DNA of 64,000 nucleotides, taken from the NCBI GenBank assembly GCA_963785735.1, contig CAWAWJ010000001.1, forward strand, positions 1,674,001 through 1,738,000, written 5' to 3'. Position numbers and translations under genes: made by a program. Below the pieces are notes generated by a model. That model saw only the letters and a program-made list of their open reading frames with translations. It was not told where the DNA came from and made no database searches. Below, piece after piece: positions 16,908-25,553 of this stretch. The DNA comes from REEB95 sp963785735 (GTDB lineage: Bacteria > Pseudomonadota > Alphaproteobacteria > ATCC43930 > CGMCC-115725). Numbering within the stretch: position 1 is the first letter of the stretch; every line of letters starts with the position of its first letter.

Positions 16908-18260
16908 TTAGCTGCGTTTTTCCAGGGCCAAGTAGGAACGGCGCGGGCGCCCGGTATAAAGCTGGCGCGGCCGGCCGATCTTCTGGTCGGGATCGGCGAT
17001 CATCTCGTTCCATTGCGCCACCCAGCCCACGGTGCGGGAGATGGCGAACAGCACGGTGAACATCGAGGTCGGGAAGCCCATCGCCTTGAGGATGATGCCC
17101 GAATAGAAATCGACGTTCGGGTAGAGCTTGTGCGAGATGAAGTAATCGTCCTCGAGCGCGATCCGCTCCAGCTCCATGGCGATCGACAGCAACGGGTCGT
17201 CATGCACGCCGAGCTCGTCCAGCACCTTCTTGCAGGTCTCGCGCATGATCTTGGCGCGCGGGTCGAAATTCTTGTAGACGCGGTGGCCGAAGCCCATCAG
17301 CCGGAAACTGTCATCCTTGTCCTTGGCGCGCTTGATGTATTCGGGGATGCGCTTCTTGTCGCCGATCTGGCCCAGCATCTTCAGGACGGCCTCGTTGGCG
17401 CCGCCATGGGCCGGACCCCAGAGCGAGGCGATGCCGGCGGCGATGCAGGCGAAGGGATTGGCGCCCGAGGAGCCGGTCAGCCGCACGGTCGAGGTCGAGG
17501 CGTTCTGCTCGTGGTCTGCGTGCAGGATCATGATCAAATCCATGGCCTTGGCCAGGACCGGATTGACCTTGTATTCCTCGCAGGGCACGGCGAAGGCCAT
17601 GTGCAGGAAATTCTCGGCGAAGCCCAATTCGTTGCGCGGATACATAAAGGGCTGACCGAGCGAATACTTGAAGGCCATGGCCGCGAGGGTCGGCATCTTG
17701 GCGATCAGGCGGAAGGAGGCGACGCGGCGCTGCTCGGGGTCGGTGATGTCGGTGGAGTCATGATAGAAGGCCGAGAGCGCGCCGACCACGCCGCACATGA
17801 TCGACATCGGATGAGCGTCGCGGCGGAAGCCGCGGTAGAACTGAGTCAACTGCTCATGCACCATGGTGTGGCGGGTGATGGCGCCGACGAACTCGGTCTT
17901 TTGCAGGCCGGTTGGCAGCTCGCCATAGAGCAGGAGGTAACACACCTCCATGAAGTCGCTGTTGAGGGCCAATTCCTCGATCGGATAGCCCCGGTAAAGC
18001 AGAACGCCGGCGTCGCCGTCGATATAGGTGATTTTGCTCTCGCAGGAGCCGGTGGCGGTATAGCCGGGATCGAAGGTGAAATGGTCGAGGCTGGCATAGA
18101 GCTTGCGGATATCGATGACCTTGGGGCCGATCGTGCCCGAGAGCAGCGGCAGCTCGAGCGTCTTGCCGGTCGAATTGTCGCGCAGCGTGACGGTTTCCTG
18201 GTTGCTCCCCGGACTGAGCGGGGAAACCGGTACGGTCTTGAGTTCGGGCTTGGCCGCCAT
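16908..18260 (-). CDS. gltA: Citrate synthase
   Basis: A 450-residue type II citrate synthase, first step of the TCA cycle. Catalytic and substrate motifs are visible: LHADHEQNASTSTVRL, GPAHGGANEAVL and GFGHRVYKNFDPRAK. The start MAAKPELK follows AGGAGCGGAATC; an in-frame ATG 13 codons upstream is rejected. It lies downstream of gltX on the same strand, an order common in alphaproteobacteria, with a 125-bp gap that may hold its promoter. Confidence 0.97.
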   Translation of the reverse strand: MAAKPELKTVPVSPLSPGSNQETVTLRDNSTGKTLELPLLSGTIGPKVIDIRKLYASLDHFTFDPGYTATGSCESKITYIDGDAGVLLYRGYPIEELALNSDFMEVCYLLLYGELPTGLQKTEFVGAITRHTMVHEQLTQFYRGFRRDAHPMSIMCGVVGALSAFYHDSTDITDPEQRRVASFRLIAKMPTLAAMAFKYSLGQPFMYPRNELGFAENFLHMAFAVPCEEYKVNPVLAKAMDLIMILHADHEQNASTSTVRLTGSSGANPFACIAAGIASLWGPAHGGANEAVLKMLGQIGDKKRIPEYIKRAKDKDDSFRLMGFGHRVYKNFDPRAKIMRETCKKVLDELGVHDDPLLSIAMELERIALEDDYFISHKLYPNVDFYSGIILKAMGFPTSMFTVLFAISRTVGWVAQWNEMIADPDQKIGRPRQLYTGRPRRSYLALEKRS

Positions 18261-18385
18261 GATTCCGCTCCTATCAACCCCCGTTATATTGCACTGCAAC
18301 AGAAGCCGGTCAAGGGAGCATAGGCCGCCTTGCCGGATTTGGCAATTAGGCCAGTTTCAGCCCCTATTTCAGGGCTAATTCGGCC

Positions 18386-19777
18386 CTAGGGGGCATTTAA
18401 CGCATCTGCGAGACGGCCGAGCGATTCCACCCGTCCCAGGGCGGCCATGACCTCGAATATGCCGGGCGAAACCTTGGCGCCGGTAAGGGCCGCCCGGAGC
18501 GGCTGGGCGAAATCGCCGAGCTTCACCTGTTGGGATTCGGCCGCCTGCTTAACCGCCGCTTCGAGCTGGGCCGCTTCCCACGGGGCTTTTTCGAGGAGGG
18601 GCAGCAGCGCCCGGAGTCGCGCCTTGGCGGCCGGATCGAGCAATTTCCGCGCGCCCTCGTCAATCGGGATGGGCCGGGACGCCACATAGAAGCGGGCATT
18701 GGCCGCGAGCTCGACCAGCGTCTTGGCGCGGGTCTTCAAGCCGGGCATGGCCTTCAGCAAAAGCGCGCGCTTGGCGGGATCGGGCGGCGGCGAAATGAAA
18801 TTCTGGACCAGATCGGCGAGCTTCTCGTCCGGCGTCTCGCGGATGTAATGGCCGTTGAGGCTGTCGAGCTTAACGAAATCGAAACGTGCCGGGCCGCGGC
18901 CGACCGCGTCCAGATCGAACCATTCGATCGCCTGCGCGGTCGAGATGATCTCGGAATCGCCATGGCTCCACCCGAGCCGCAACAGATAATTCCGCAGCGC
19001 CTCGGGCAGATAGCCCAGTTTCTGGTATTCCTGCACGCCCAACGCACCGTGGCGCTTCGACATTTTCTGCCCGTCGGGCCCGTGAATGAGCGGGATATGC
19101 GCGAAGCGTGGAATTGCCCAGCCCAGCGCCTGGTAGATCTGGCTCTGGCGGAAGGCGTTGTTGAGATGATCGTCGCCGCGGATGACATGGGTGATGCCCA
19201 TGTCGTGATCGTCCACCACCACCGAGAAATTATAGGTGGGTGAACCGTCGGAACGCAGGATGATGAGATCGTCCAGCTCCTGGTTCGAGACCGTGACGTC
19301 CCCTTGCACCAGATCCTTGATGGTGGTGGCGCCTTGCTGCTCGGCGCGAAGCCTTATCACAGGCTTGATGTCCTTGGGCGCGGTCTTGGGGTCGCGGTCG
19401 CGCCAGGTTCCGTCATAGCGCATCGACTTGCCCGCCTGGAGCGCCTTGAGGCGCATCGCCTCCAATTCCGCTTGCGAGCAATAGCAGTAATAGGCGTTGC
19501 CCTGAGCCAAGAGCTGCTTGGCGATTTCGGCGTGGCGGGCAAGGTTGTTCGATTGATGCACCACTTCGCCGTCCCAATCGAGCGCGAGCCATGTGAGCCC
19601 GTCGAGGATGGCCGCCATCGCCTCGGGGGTCGAGCGCGCCCGGTCGGTGTCCTCGATGCGGAGCAAAAACCGGCCCTTGTGGTGCTTGGCGAAAAGCCAG
19701 TTGAACAAGGCGGTGCGCGCCCCGCCAATATGCAGGAATCCGGTGGGCGAGGGGGCGAAGCGGACGGTGACGCTCAT
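18386..19777 (-). CDS. gltX: Glutamate--tRNA ligase
   Basis: A 463-residue class I aminoacyl-tRNA synthetase. The HIGH-type motif appears as FLHIGGARTA near residue 16, and KMSKR as QKMSKRHGA. RIEDTD and the Cys-containing AYYCYCSQAELE are typical. It is slightly shorter than the usual 470 residues but complete. Alphaproteobacteria often carry two gltX copies, one of which charges tRNA-Gln indirectly; the sequence alone does not tell me which this is. Confidence 0.96.
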   Translation of the reverse strand: MSVTVRFAPSPTGFLHIGGARTALFNWLFAKHHKGRFLLRIEDTDRARSTPEAMAAILDGLTWLALDWDGEVVHQSNNLARHAEIAKQLLAQGNAYYCYCSQAELEAMRLKALQAGKSMRYDGTWRDRDPKTAPKDIKPVIRLRAEQQGATTIKDLVQGDVTVSNQELDDLIILRSDGSPTYNFSVVVDDHDMGITHVIRGDDHLNNAFRQSQIYQALGWAIPRFAHIPLIHGPDGQKMSKRHGALGVQEYQKLGYLPEALRNYLLRLGWSHGDSEIISTAQAIEWFDLDAVGRGPARFDFVKLDSLNGHYIRETPDEKLADLVQNFISPPPDPAKRALLLKAMPGLKTRAKTLVELAANARFYVASRPIPIDEGARKLLDPAAKARLRALLPLLEKAPWEAAQLEAAVKQAAESQQVKLGDFAQPLRAALTGAKVSPGIFEVMAALGRVESLGRLADALNAP

Positions 19778-19804
19778 TGGGCGCGGTTTAGCATAGGCAG
19801 CGGC

Positions 19805-21094
19805 TCAGCGCAGCTTTTCGCGGCTGCGATCCCGCATGAAATAAACCGCGCCGATGGCGATGAGCCCGCCCAGCATCAGATACCAGGCGGGCGCCATCGG
19901 ATCGCCGGTGGCCGCGATCAGCGCGGTGGCGGCCAAAGGCGCGGTGCCGCCAGCGAAACCGATGCCGATATTGAAGGCGACCGAGTAACCGCTGAGGCGA
20001 TAGGCGCGGGGGAAAAGCTCCGACAGCATCGCCGGCGCGGTTCCCATCACCAGCGCCAAAAGCGCGCCGAACAGGAGCTGCGCCGGCCACAGCCCGGCGA
20101 GGCCGCCAAACCGGGCCAGGTAAAAGCACGGCAGCGCCGCCACGATTTCGCCGCCGAAGGCGATGAGCAGCAGCGTCCGCCGCCGCAACAGGGTGTCGTT
20201 GAGCCACCCCGCCAGCGGCACCACGCAAAACGCCAGCGCCTGGGCCGCGGTATTGATTTGCAGCGCGCCGCCCTCGGCCACACCGCCGAAGCGGCTGGCG
20301 AAGGTGGGCAGGAAAACCAGGGTCAGGTAATTGACGATGCCATAGCCCGAGGTGAAGACCACGGCGAGGATCATCTCGCGCCGGCCGCTGGTGAGCGCCC
20401 GCTTGAGCGGCGGCGTCTTGGCGCGCGCCGCTTCGGGCGCGGCGGGAACCCTGGCGATCAAGCGGCGGCGCAGGAAAAAGACGAAAACGGCCAGCACGCC
20501 TCCGAACAGGAACGGTATCCGCCAGGCCCAGCGCAAGCTGTCGGCATCGGCCAGCGTCACCGTTATGGCGGCCATGGCCGCCGCCAGCAGCACGCCGCCG
20601 GTCGAACCGAGATTGGCGAAGCTGCCAGCAAATCCCCGCCGCTTCGGCGGCGCGGTCTCGACCAGATATGTGACCGAGCCGGTGAACTCGCCGCCGACCG
20701 AAAATCCCTGCGCCATGCGCACCAGCAGCAACAGGATGGGCGCGGCGATTCCGATCTCGGCATATGTGGGTAGAAGTGCCAACGCTGTCGTCGCCAGCCC
20801 CATCAGCACCACCGACAGCACCAGCACGGTGCCGCGGCCGATGCGGTCGCCGAGATTGCCGAGCACCGCGCCGCCCAGAGGCCGCATCATGAATCCGAGG
20901 GCGAAGCCGCCATAGGCGCCGATCAGCGCCGCCACCGGATCGACCGACGGGAAGAACAGCGGCGCCAGCACCGGCGCGAGCAAGCCGTAAAGCCCGAAAT
21001 CGTACCATTCGAGCAGATTGCCGATGGCGCCCGCGCCCAGCGCCGCCACGGAAAGCGGCGCGAAATTCCGGGACCGGCTGACGGCGCTGCTCAT
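19805..21094 (-). CDS. MFS transporter, metabolite:H+ symporter (MHS) type
   Basis: A 429-residue inner-membrane protein with about 12 hydrophobic segments. The beginning GAIGNLLEWYDFGLYG and the loop LGNLGDRIGRG are typical of the MHS group that includes ProP, KgtP and shikimate transporters; RMAQGFSVGGEF is another group signature. The substrate cannot be told. I place the start at MSSAVSRSRN; an ORF start 30 codons upstream would overlap the divergent comEC start. It is upstream of gltX with a 27-bp gap. Confidence 0.85.
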   Translation of the reverse strand: MSSAVSRSRNFAPLSVAALGAGAIGNLLEWYDFGLYGLLAPVLAPLFFPSVDPVAALIGAYGGFALGFMMRPLGGAVLGNLGDRIGRGTVLVLSVVLMGLATTALALLPTYAEIGIAAPILLLLVRMAQGFSVGGEFTGSVTYLVETAPPKRRGFAGSFANLGSTGGVLLAAAMAAITVTLADADSLRWAWRIPFLFGGVLAVFVFFLRRRLIARVPAAPEAARAKTPPLKRALTSGRREMILAVVFTSGYGIVNYLTLVFLPTFASRFGGVAEGGALQINTAAQALAFCVVPLAGWLNDTLLRRRTLLLIAFGGEIVAALPCFYLARFGGLAGLWPAQLLFGALLALVMGTAPAMLSELFPRAYRLSGYSVAFNIGIGFAGGTAPLAATALIAATGDPMAPAWYLMLGGLIAIGAVYFMRDRSREKLR

Positions 21095-21169
21095 ATCGGG
21101 CCGGTCTTTAGCATATCCCGGAAGCGTTCTACACTTTGCCCTGCCGGGTGATGACGAGGGGGAATCGCC

Positions 21170-23320
21170 GTGGATCTGGCCCAAGAGGGTGCCCAGGAGG
21201 GTTCGGGCCCGCTCCGGCGCCTGGAATGGCGGCGGGCCGGTCCTTGGCTTCTGGCCAATCTCGCCGCCGAACGCGAACGCTGGCCGCTCTGGCTGCCGGT
21301 TCTCATGGGCGCGGGCATCGGGCTTTATTTCACGCTCAAGTCGGAGCCGCCAGTATGGGCCGGACCGGTCGCTCTTTTGTTCACGGCACTCGCGGTTGGA
21401 TTAACTTGGCGTCTGGATCGCGGACGCTTTCCCGCGGCGGGGTGCCTGGCTTTCGCCCTGGGTTTCGCATCCGCGCAATTCCAGGCGCATCATGTGGCGT
21501 CGCCGGTGCTGGAACGCCGCGTTTTCGCCAATCTCGAAGGCAGGGTCTCGTCGGTCGATCCGTTGCCCGAAGGCTCGCGCCTGGTGATCGCGCCCGGGAG
21601 CATCGGCGATCTCGATCCGGCGAAACTGCCGGCGCGGGTGCGGGTGCGGCTCCGGCACGGCGATGGCGGGGTGGCGCCCGGCGATTGGGTGCGGTTGCGC
21701 GTCTCGCTGGAGCCGCCGCCCGCGCCCGCCATGCCCGGGGCCTATGATTTCGAGCGCGCCGCCTGGTTCGAGCGGCTGGGCGGCGTGGGCTATGCGCTCT
21801 CCGCGCCCGAGCAAGCCGTGCCGCCTGAGGGCGCCGCGCCGGGAGAGTTCGGCCAGGCGCTCAACGCCTTGCGCCAAGGGGTCACATCTCGCATCCGTGC
21901 CACGCTGCCCAACCCCGAAGGCGCCATCGCTTCGGCCCTCATCACCGGCGAGACCCACGCCATACCGCCCGAGGACGCCGGCGCTTTCCGCGACGCGGGC
22001 CTCGCGCATATTCTGGTCATCGCCGGCCTCCATATGGGCATGGTGGCGGGGATTTGCTTCTTCGCCTTGCGTGCGATTTTCGCGCTCATTCCCGCCATCG
22101 CCTTGAATTACCCTACCAAGAAATTCGCGGCATGCTTGGCCTTGGCCATGACCTTCGGCTACATGCTTTTGTCGGGGGCGACCGTGTCCTCGCGCCGCGC
22201 CTTCGCCATGATCGCGCTCGCGCTTCTGGCGGTGCTGGTCGACCGCTTCAGCCTCTCCGCCCGTTGCTTGGCGCTGGCGGCCGTCGCCATCATGCTGATG
22301 ACGCCATCCTCCGCGATGGGGCCGAGCTTCCAGATGTCTTTCGCGGCGGTGGCGGGTCTGGTGGCGTTTTACGAAAGCTACCGCGTGCAATTGTCAGAAT
22401 GGCACCGCGATTCCGGGGGCATGCGGCGCTTCGGGCTTTATCTCCTCGGCATTTCCTTCACCACCATTGTCACCACGGTGGCGACCGCGCCCTTCACCAT
22501 CTACCACTTCAACCGCTTTCCGCTTTATTCGGTGGCGGCCAATGTGGCGGCGGTTCCGATCACGGGATTTTGGGTGATGCCCTGGGCGATCGTCTCCGTG
22601 CTGCTGATGCCGGTTCATCTCGAATTCCTGGCGCTCCATCCGATGGCCTGGGGGATCGACGCGATCTGGGCCATCGCCAAGGGCGTGACATCCTGGCCGG
22701 GCGCGGTGATGAATCTGCCGAGCATGCCCGCCTGGGGCCTGGGCGTATTGGGGCTCGGGGGTCTGTGGCTCTGCATTTGGCGCCGGCGCTGGCGCTATCT
22801 GGGATTCTTGCCGGTGGCGCTGGGGCTTTCCTCGATCTGGCTGTCGCGCCCGCCCGACATACTCTTCGCGGGCGACGGAAAACTCATGGCGGTGCGCGCC
22901 GCCGATGGCGATTATCTACCCTCGCTCGCGCATGGCGATAGGTCGACCGAGGAAACCTGGAGCAAGCGCGCCGCCACGCATCTCGGCCCCATTTGGCCCG
23001 ATAGCGGCGCCAGCGCCGATGGCAGCCTCGATTGCGACGTGGGCGCTTGCGTCTATCGCGCGCGCGGAACGGCGGTGACGCTCATCCGCGACGCCGACCG
23101 TTTCGACCGCGCGCAATGCTCGGCCGATCTGGTGCTGGCCACTATGGCGGCGTGGAAGATATGCCCCGGCGCGCGCATCGTCGACCGCATCGACGTCTAT
23201 AGAAATGGGGGTTATGCCGTGTGGCTCGACCCGGGCGCGATCCGCGTCGAAAGCGTGCGCCACGATCAGGGCGCGCGGCTATGGAGTCCCAAGCGGGGCC
23301 GGGACAATCCCGATCAGTAG
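21170..23320 (+). CDS. comEC: ComEC/Rec2 family DNA uptake channel protein
   Basis: A 716-residue multi-pass membrane protein. An N-terminal soluble region (DUF4131-like, about 95-190) precedes the competence domain with ALITGETHAIP and LAHILVIAGLHMGM, then many membrane segments. The C-terminal metallo-hydrolase domain of Gram-positive ComEC is not obvious; the last 140 residues are a short soluble domain with several Cys. ComEC carries single-stranded DNA across the inner membrane during transformation. The start is GTG after GAGGGGGA. The stop overlaps the end of the convergent lexA gene by 7 bp. Confidence 0.92.
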   Translation: MDLAQEGAQEGSGPLRRLEWRRAGPWLLANLAAERERWPLWLPVLMGAGIGLYFTLKSEPPVWAGPVALLFTALAVGLTWRLDRGRFPAAGCLAFALGFASAQFQAHHVASPVLERRVFANLEGRVSSVDPLPEGSRLVIAPGSIGDLDPAKLPARVRVRLRHGDGGVAPGDWVRLRVSLEPPPAPAMPGAYDFERAAWFERLGGVGYALSAPEQAVPPEGAAPGEFGQALNALRQGVTSRIRATLPNPEGAIASALITGETHAIPPEDAGAFRDAGLAHILVIAGLHMGMVAGICFFALRAIFALIPAIALNYPTKKFAACLALAMTFGYMLLSGATVSSRRAFAMIALALLAVLVDRFSLSARCLALAAVAIMLMTPSSAMGPSFQMSFAAVAGLVAFYESYRVQLSEWHRDSGGMRRFGLYLLGISFTTIVTTVATAPFTIYHFNRFPLYSVAANVAAVPITGFWVMPWAIVSVLLMPVHLEFLALHPMAWGIDAIWAIAKGVTSWPGAVMNLPSMPAWGLGVLGLGGLWLCIWRRRWRYLGFLPVALGLSSIWLSRPPDILFAGDGKLMAVRAADGDYLPSLAHGDRSTEETWSKRAATHLGPIWPDSGASADGSLDCDVGACVYRARGTAVTLIRDADRFDRAQCSADLVLATMAAWKICPGARIVDRIDVYRNGGYAVWLDPGAIRVESVRHDQGARLWSPKRGRDNPDQ

Positions 23321-24009
23321 CGGCGCAACAACCCGACCAGCTTGCCCTGAACCTTGACGCGGTCGGGGCCGAAGATGCGGGTCTCGTAGGCCTTGTTGGC
23401 GGGTTCGAGCGCGACCGAATTGCCGCGCCGCCTGAGCCGCTTCAAGGTCACCTCGTTGCCGTCGATGAGCGCCACCACGATGGCGCCGTTCTCGGCGGTG
23501 TCGCATTTCTGGATCAACACCGTGTCGCCGTCGCAAATGCCGGCATCAACCATGCTGTCGCCCGCGACTTCGAGCGCGTAATGCTCGCCGCCGCCCAACA
23601 TCCCGGCGGGAATGCCGATGCTGTTCGAGCCGTCGCCCAGCGCCTCGATCGGCTTGCCGGCGGCGATGCGGCCGTAAAGCGGCAGGTTCGAGGCTTCGGC
23701 GCTTTCGGAAACCGGCAAGCCGGGCAGCGCGGTCTTGAAATCGCCCTTGATGACGGTGGGCGAGAACTTGCCGCGCGGCGCCTTGGCGGCGCTTTCCTCG
23801 GGCAGCTTCACCACTTCAAGCGCGCGGGCGCGGTGCGGCAGGCGGCGGATGAATCCGCGCTCTTCCAATCCTGAAATCAGACGATGGATGCCCGATTTGG
23901 ATTTGAGGCCGAGCGCCTCTTTCATCTCCTCGAAAGAGGGCGACACGCCCGAATCGGCGAGACGGCGATTGATGTAAACCAACAGCTCGTGTTGCTTGCG
24001 AGTCAGCAT
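23314..24009 (-). CDS. lexA: LexA SOS repressor
   Basis: A 231-residue repressor and self-cleaving protease. The winged-helix DNA-binding domain starts MLTRKQHELLVYI. The cleavage site is A117-G118 in RIAAGKP, and the catalytic dyad is S152 (GDSM) and K190 (VTLKRL). A start 12 codons upstream is rejected; GGGGGAG precedes the chosen ATG. A GTTC-N7-GTTC box lies 48-62 bp upstream, so it is autoregulated. Confidence 0.97.
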   Translation of the reverse strand: MLTRKQHELLVYINRRLADSGVSPSFEEMKEALGLKSKSGIHRLISGLEERGFIRRLPHRARALEVVKLPEESAAKAPRGKFSPTVIKGDFKTALPGLPVSESAEASNLPLYGRIAAGKPIEALGDGSNSIGIPAGMLGGGEHYALEVAGDSMVDAGICDGDTVLIQKCDTAENGAIVVALIDGNEVTLKRLRRRGNSVALEPANKAYETRIFGPDRVKVQGKLVGLLRRY

Positions 24010-24056
24010 GGGCGCTCCCCCGAGGGCCAATTGGAACAAAAGCAAAACCGGAAATT

Positions 24057-24071
24057 GTTCTAGTTTAGTTC
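24057..24071. promoter_or_regulatory. LexA (SOS) box, alphaproteobacterial type
   Basis: GTTC-TAGTTTA-GTTC is an exact GTTC-N7-GTTC direct repeat, the operator recognised by LexA in alphaproteobacteria. It sits 48-62 bp upstream of the lexA ATG, where it would cover the promoter. Confidence 0.85.
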
Positions 24072-24125
24072 CAAAGCATCGTCAAGCAGCTTTATCCACA
24101 AGGCCCTGTGGACGCTTTTCGCGAC

Positions 24126-25370
24126 TCAGAGGGAAAGAGCCGAGTCGGAAAGGAGAATGATTTCAACGCTTTCGCCCTTCCTGGCGGCGGGCGCGTGAGG
24201 CGGGCGCACCACCAGGCAATCGGCCTGGGCCAAAAGCGACATCATCGAGCTGTCCTGTTTTTCGAAGGGTGACGCTTCGAGCGCGCCATCGGCCGCGCGC
24301 GCAAGCCGGGCGCGAAGATAATCCTGGCGCCGGTCATTGGCGGGAAGATCGCTCGCGAGCCGCGCCTTGGGGTTGGGCGCGTCGGCGCTTGAGAGGCCCA
24401 TCATCTTTTCGAGCGCCGGTTTCACGAACAAGAGCGCGCAGACCAGCGCCGAAACCGGATTGCCCGGCAGGCCGATCATCGGCGTGTCTTTGTAATGGCC
24501 GACCATCAGCGGCTTGCCCGGGCGCATGGCGACGGTCCAGAAATCGATCGAAAGGCCGGTTGCTCCCAGCGCCGAACGGACCAAGTCATGTTCCCCAACG
24601 GAAGCCCCGCCGGTGGTGAGGAGGAGATCCGATCCGCGCGAGGCTTCCGCGATCTGCTGCAAGGCCTTGCTGTCATCGGGCGCGATCGGCAATTGGACCG
24701 CCTCGGCCCCCAGGCTTTCGACGTAAGCCGCGAGCGCGATGCCGTTCGAGCTCACGATCTGGTTCGGGCCGATCGGATCGCCCGGCAACACCACCTCGTC
24801 GCCGGTCGGCAGAATCGCCACGCGCGGCTTGCGCGCAACCATCAGCCAAGGCCGGTTCATCGCCGCCGCCAGGCCCAGATCGCGTGCGTTGAGCCGCTTG
24901 CCCGGCTTCAAGCCCACATCGCCCTCGCGGAAATCGAGCCCGGCCACGCGGATATAACGCCCCGGCTTCGGCGCTTCTTTCACGGTAACGATGTCGCCAT
25001 CGCGCTCCGTGTCTTCCTGGATGACGATGCAATCGGCGCCTTCGGGCACCGGTGCGCCGGTGAAAATCCGCACCGCTTCGCCGGGCCCTAGTTTCTTGCC
25101 GTAGGACTGGCCGGCCGGCACATTGCCCACCACCTTGAGCTTGGCCGGAACGGTTTTGAGATCGGCCGAGCGCGCGGCATAGCCGTCCATCGCCGAGGCG
25201 GGGAAGGGCGGCTGGGTGCGCCGCGCCGTCACTTCTTCCGCCAGCGCGCGGCCCAAGGCTTGCGCCAGCGTCGCCTGTTCCGCGCCCAAGGGCTCGACGA
25301 TGGCGAGCAGGCGCTTTTGCGCCTCCGCGACTGAGATCATGTCGGGTTTGTTGGGTCCGTCCTTGGCCAT
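24126..25370 (-). CDS. moeA: Molybdopterin molybdenumtransferase
   Basis: A 414-residue MoeA, which inserts molybdate into adenylated molybdopterin. Characteristic segments are PPFPASAMDGYA, FTGAPVPEGAD, ILPTGDEVV, TTGGASVGEHD and GLPGNPVSAL. The C-terminal beta-barrel domain is present, so the protein is complete. In relatives moeA sits next to moaC; here a cytochrome-like gene on the other strand separates them. Confidence 0.96.
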   Translation of the reverse strand: MAKDGPNKPDMISVAEAQKRLLAIVEPLGAEQATLAQALGRALAEEVTARRTQPPFPASAMDGYAARSADLKTVPAKLKVVGNVPAGQSYGKKLGPGEAVRIFTGAPVPEGADCIVIQEDTERDGDIVTVKEAPKPGRYIRVAGLDFREGDVGLKPGKRLNARDLGLAAAMNRPWLMVARKPRVAILPTGDEVVLPGDPIGPNQIVSSNGIALAAYVESLGAEAVQLPIAPDDSKALQQIAEASRGSDLLLTTGGASVGEHDLVRSALGATGLSIDFWTVAMRPGKPLMVGHYKDTPMIGLPGNPVSALVCALLFVKPALEKMMGLSSADAPNPKARLASDLPANDRRQDYLRARLARAADGALEASPFEKQDSSMMSLLAQADCLVVRPPHAPAARKGESVEIILLSDSALSL

Positions 25371-25461
25371 AATGAATTATAGCTCTTTGTCACTCCGGTT
25401 TCCGCTTGCGGCGGCGGCGCGCTTCACACGGCAACGCCGAAAACGCGCATACAATCGTAGG

Positions 25462-25491
25462 TTGATAATTTATTATTGACACAACTATAAA
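25462..25491 (+). promoter_or_regulatory. Candidate sigma-70 promoter for the 25554 gene
   Basis: In an unusually AT-rich patch, TTGATA (25462-25467) and TATAAA (25486-25491) are separated by 18 bp. A second -35-like hexamer, TTGACA, begins at 25477. The transcript would start about 55 bp before the ATG at 25554. Confidence 0.4.
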
Positions 25492-25553
25492 TATAGCAAT
25501 CATCCCCTAGGCCGCGCGGGTTCGGCGCCGCTTCGGCAACACGGGGGGAAGCC

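Noticed and set aside
16764..18323. A 519-residue plus-strand frame over gltA
   Set aside because: Antisense to citrate synthase, whose motifs are complete on the other strand.
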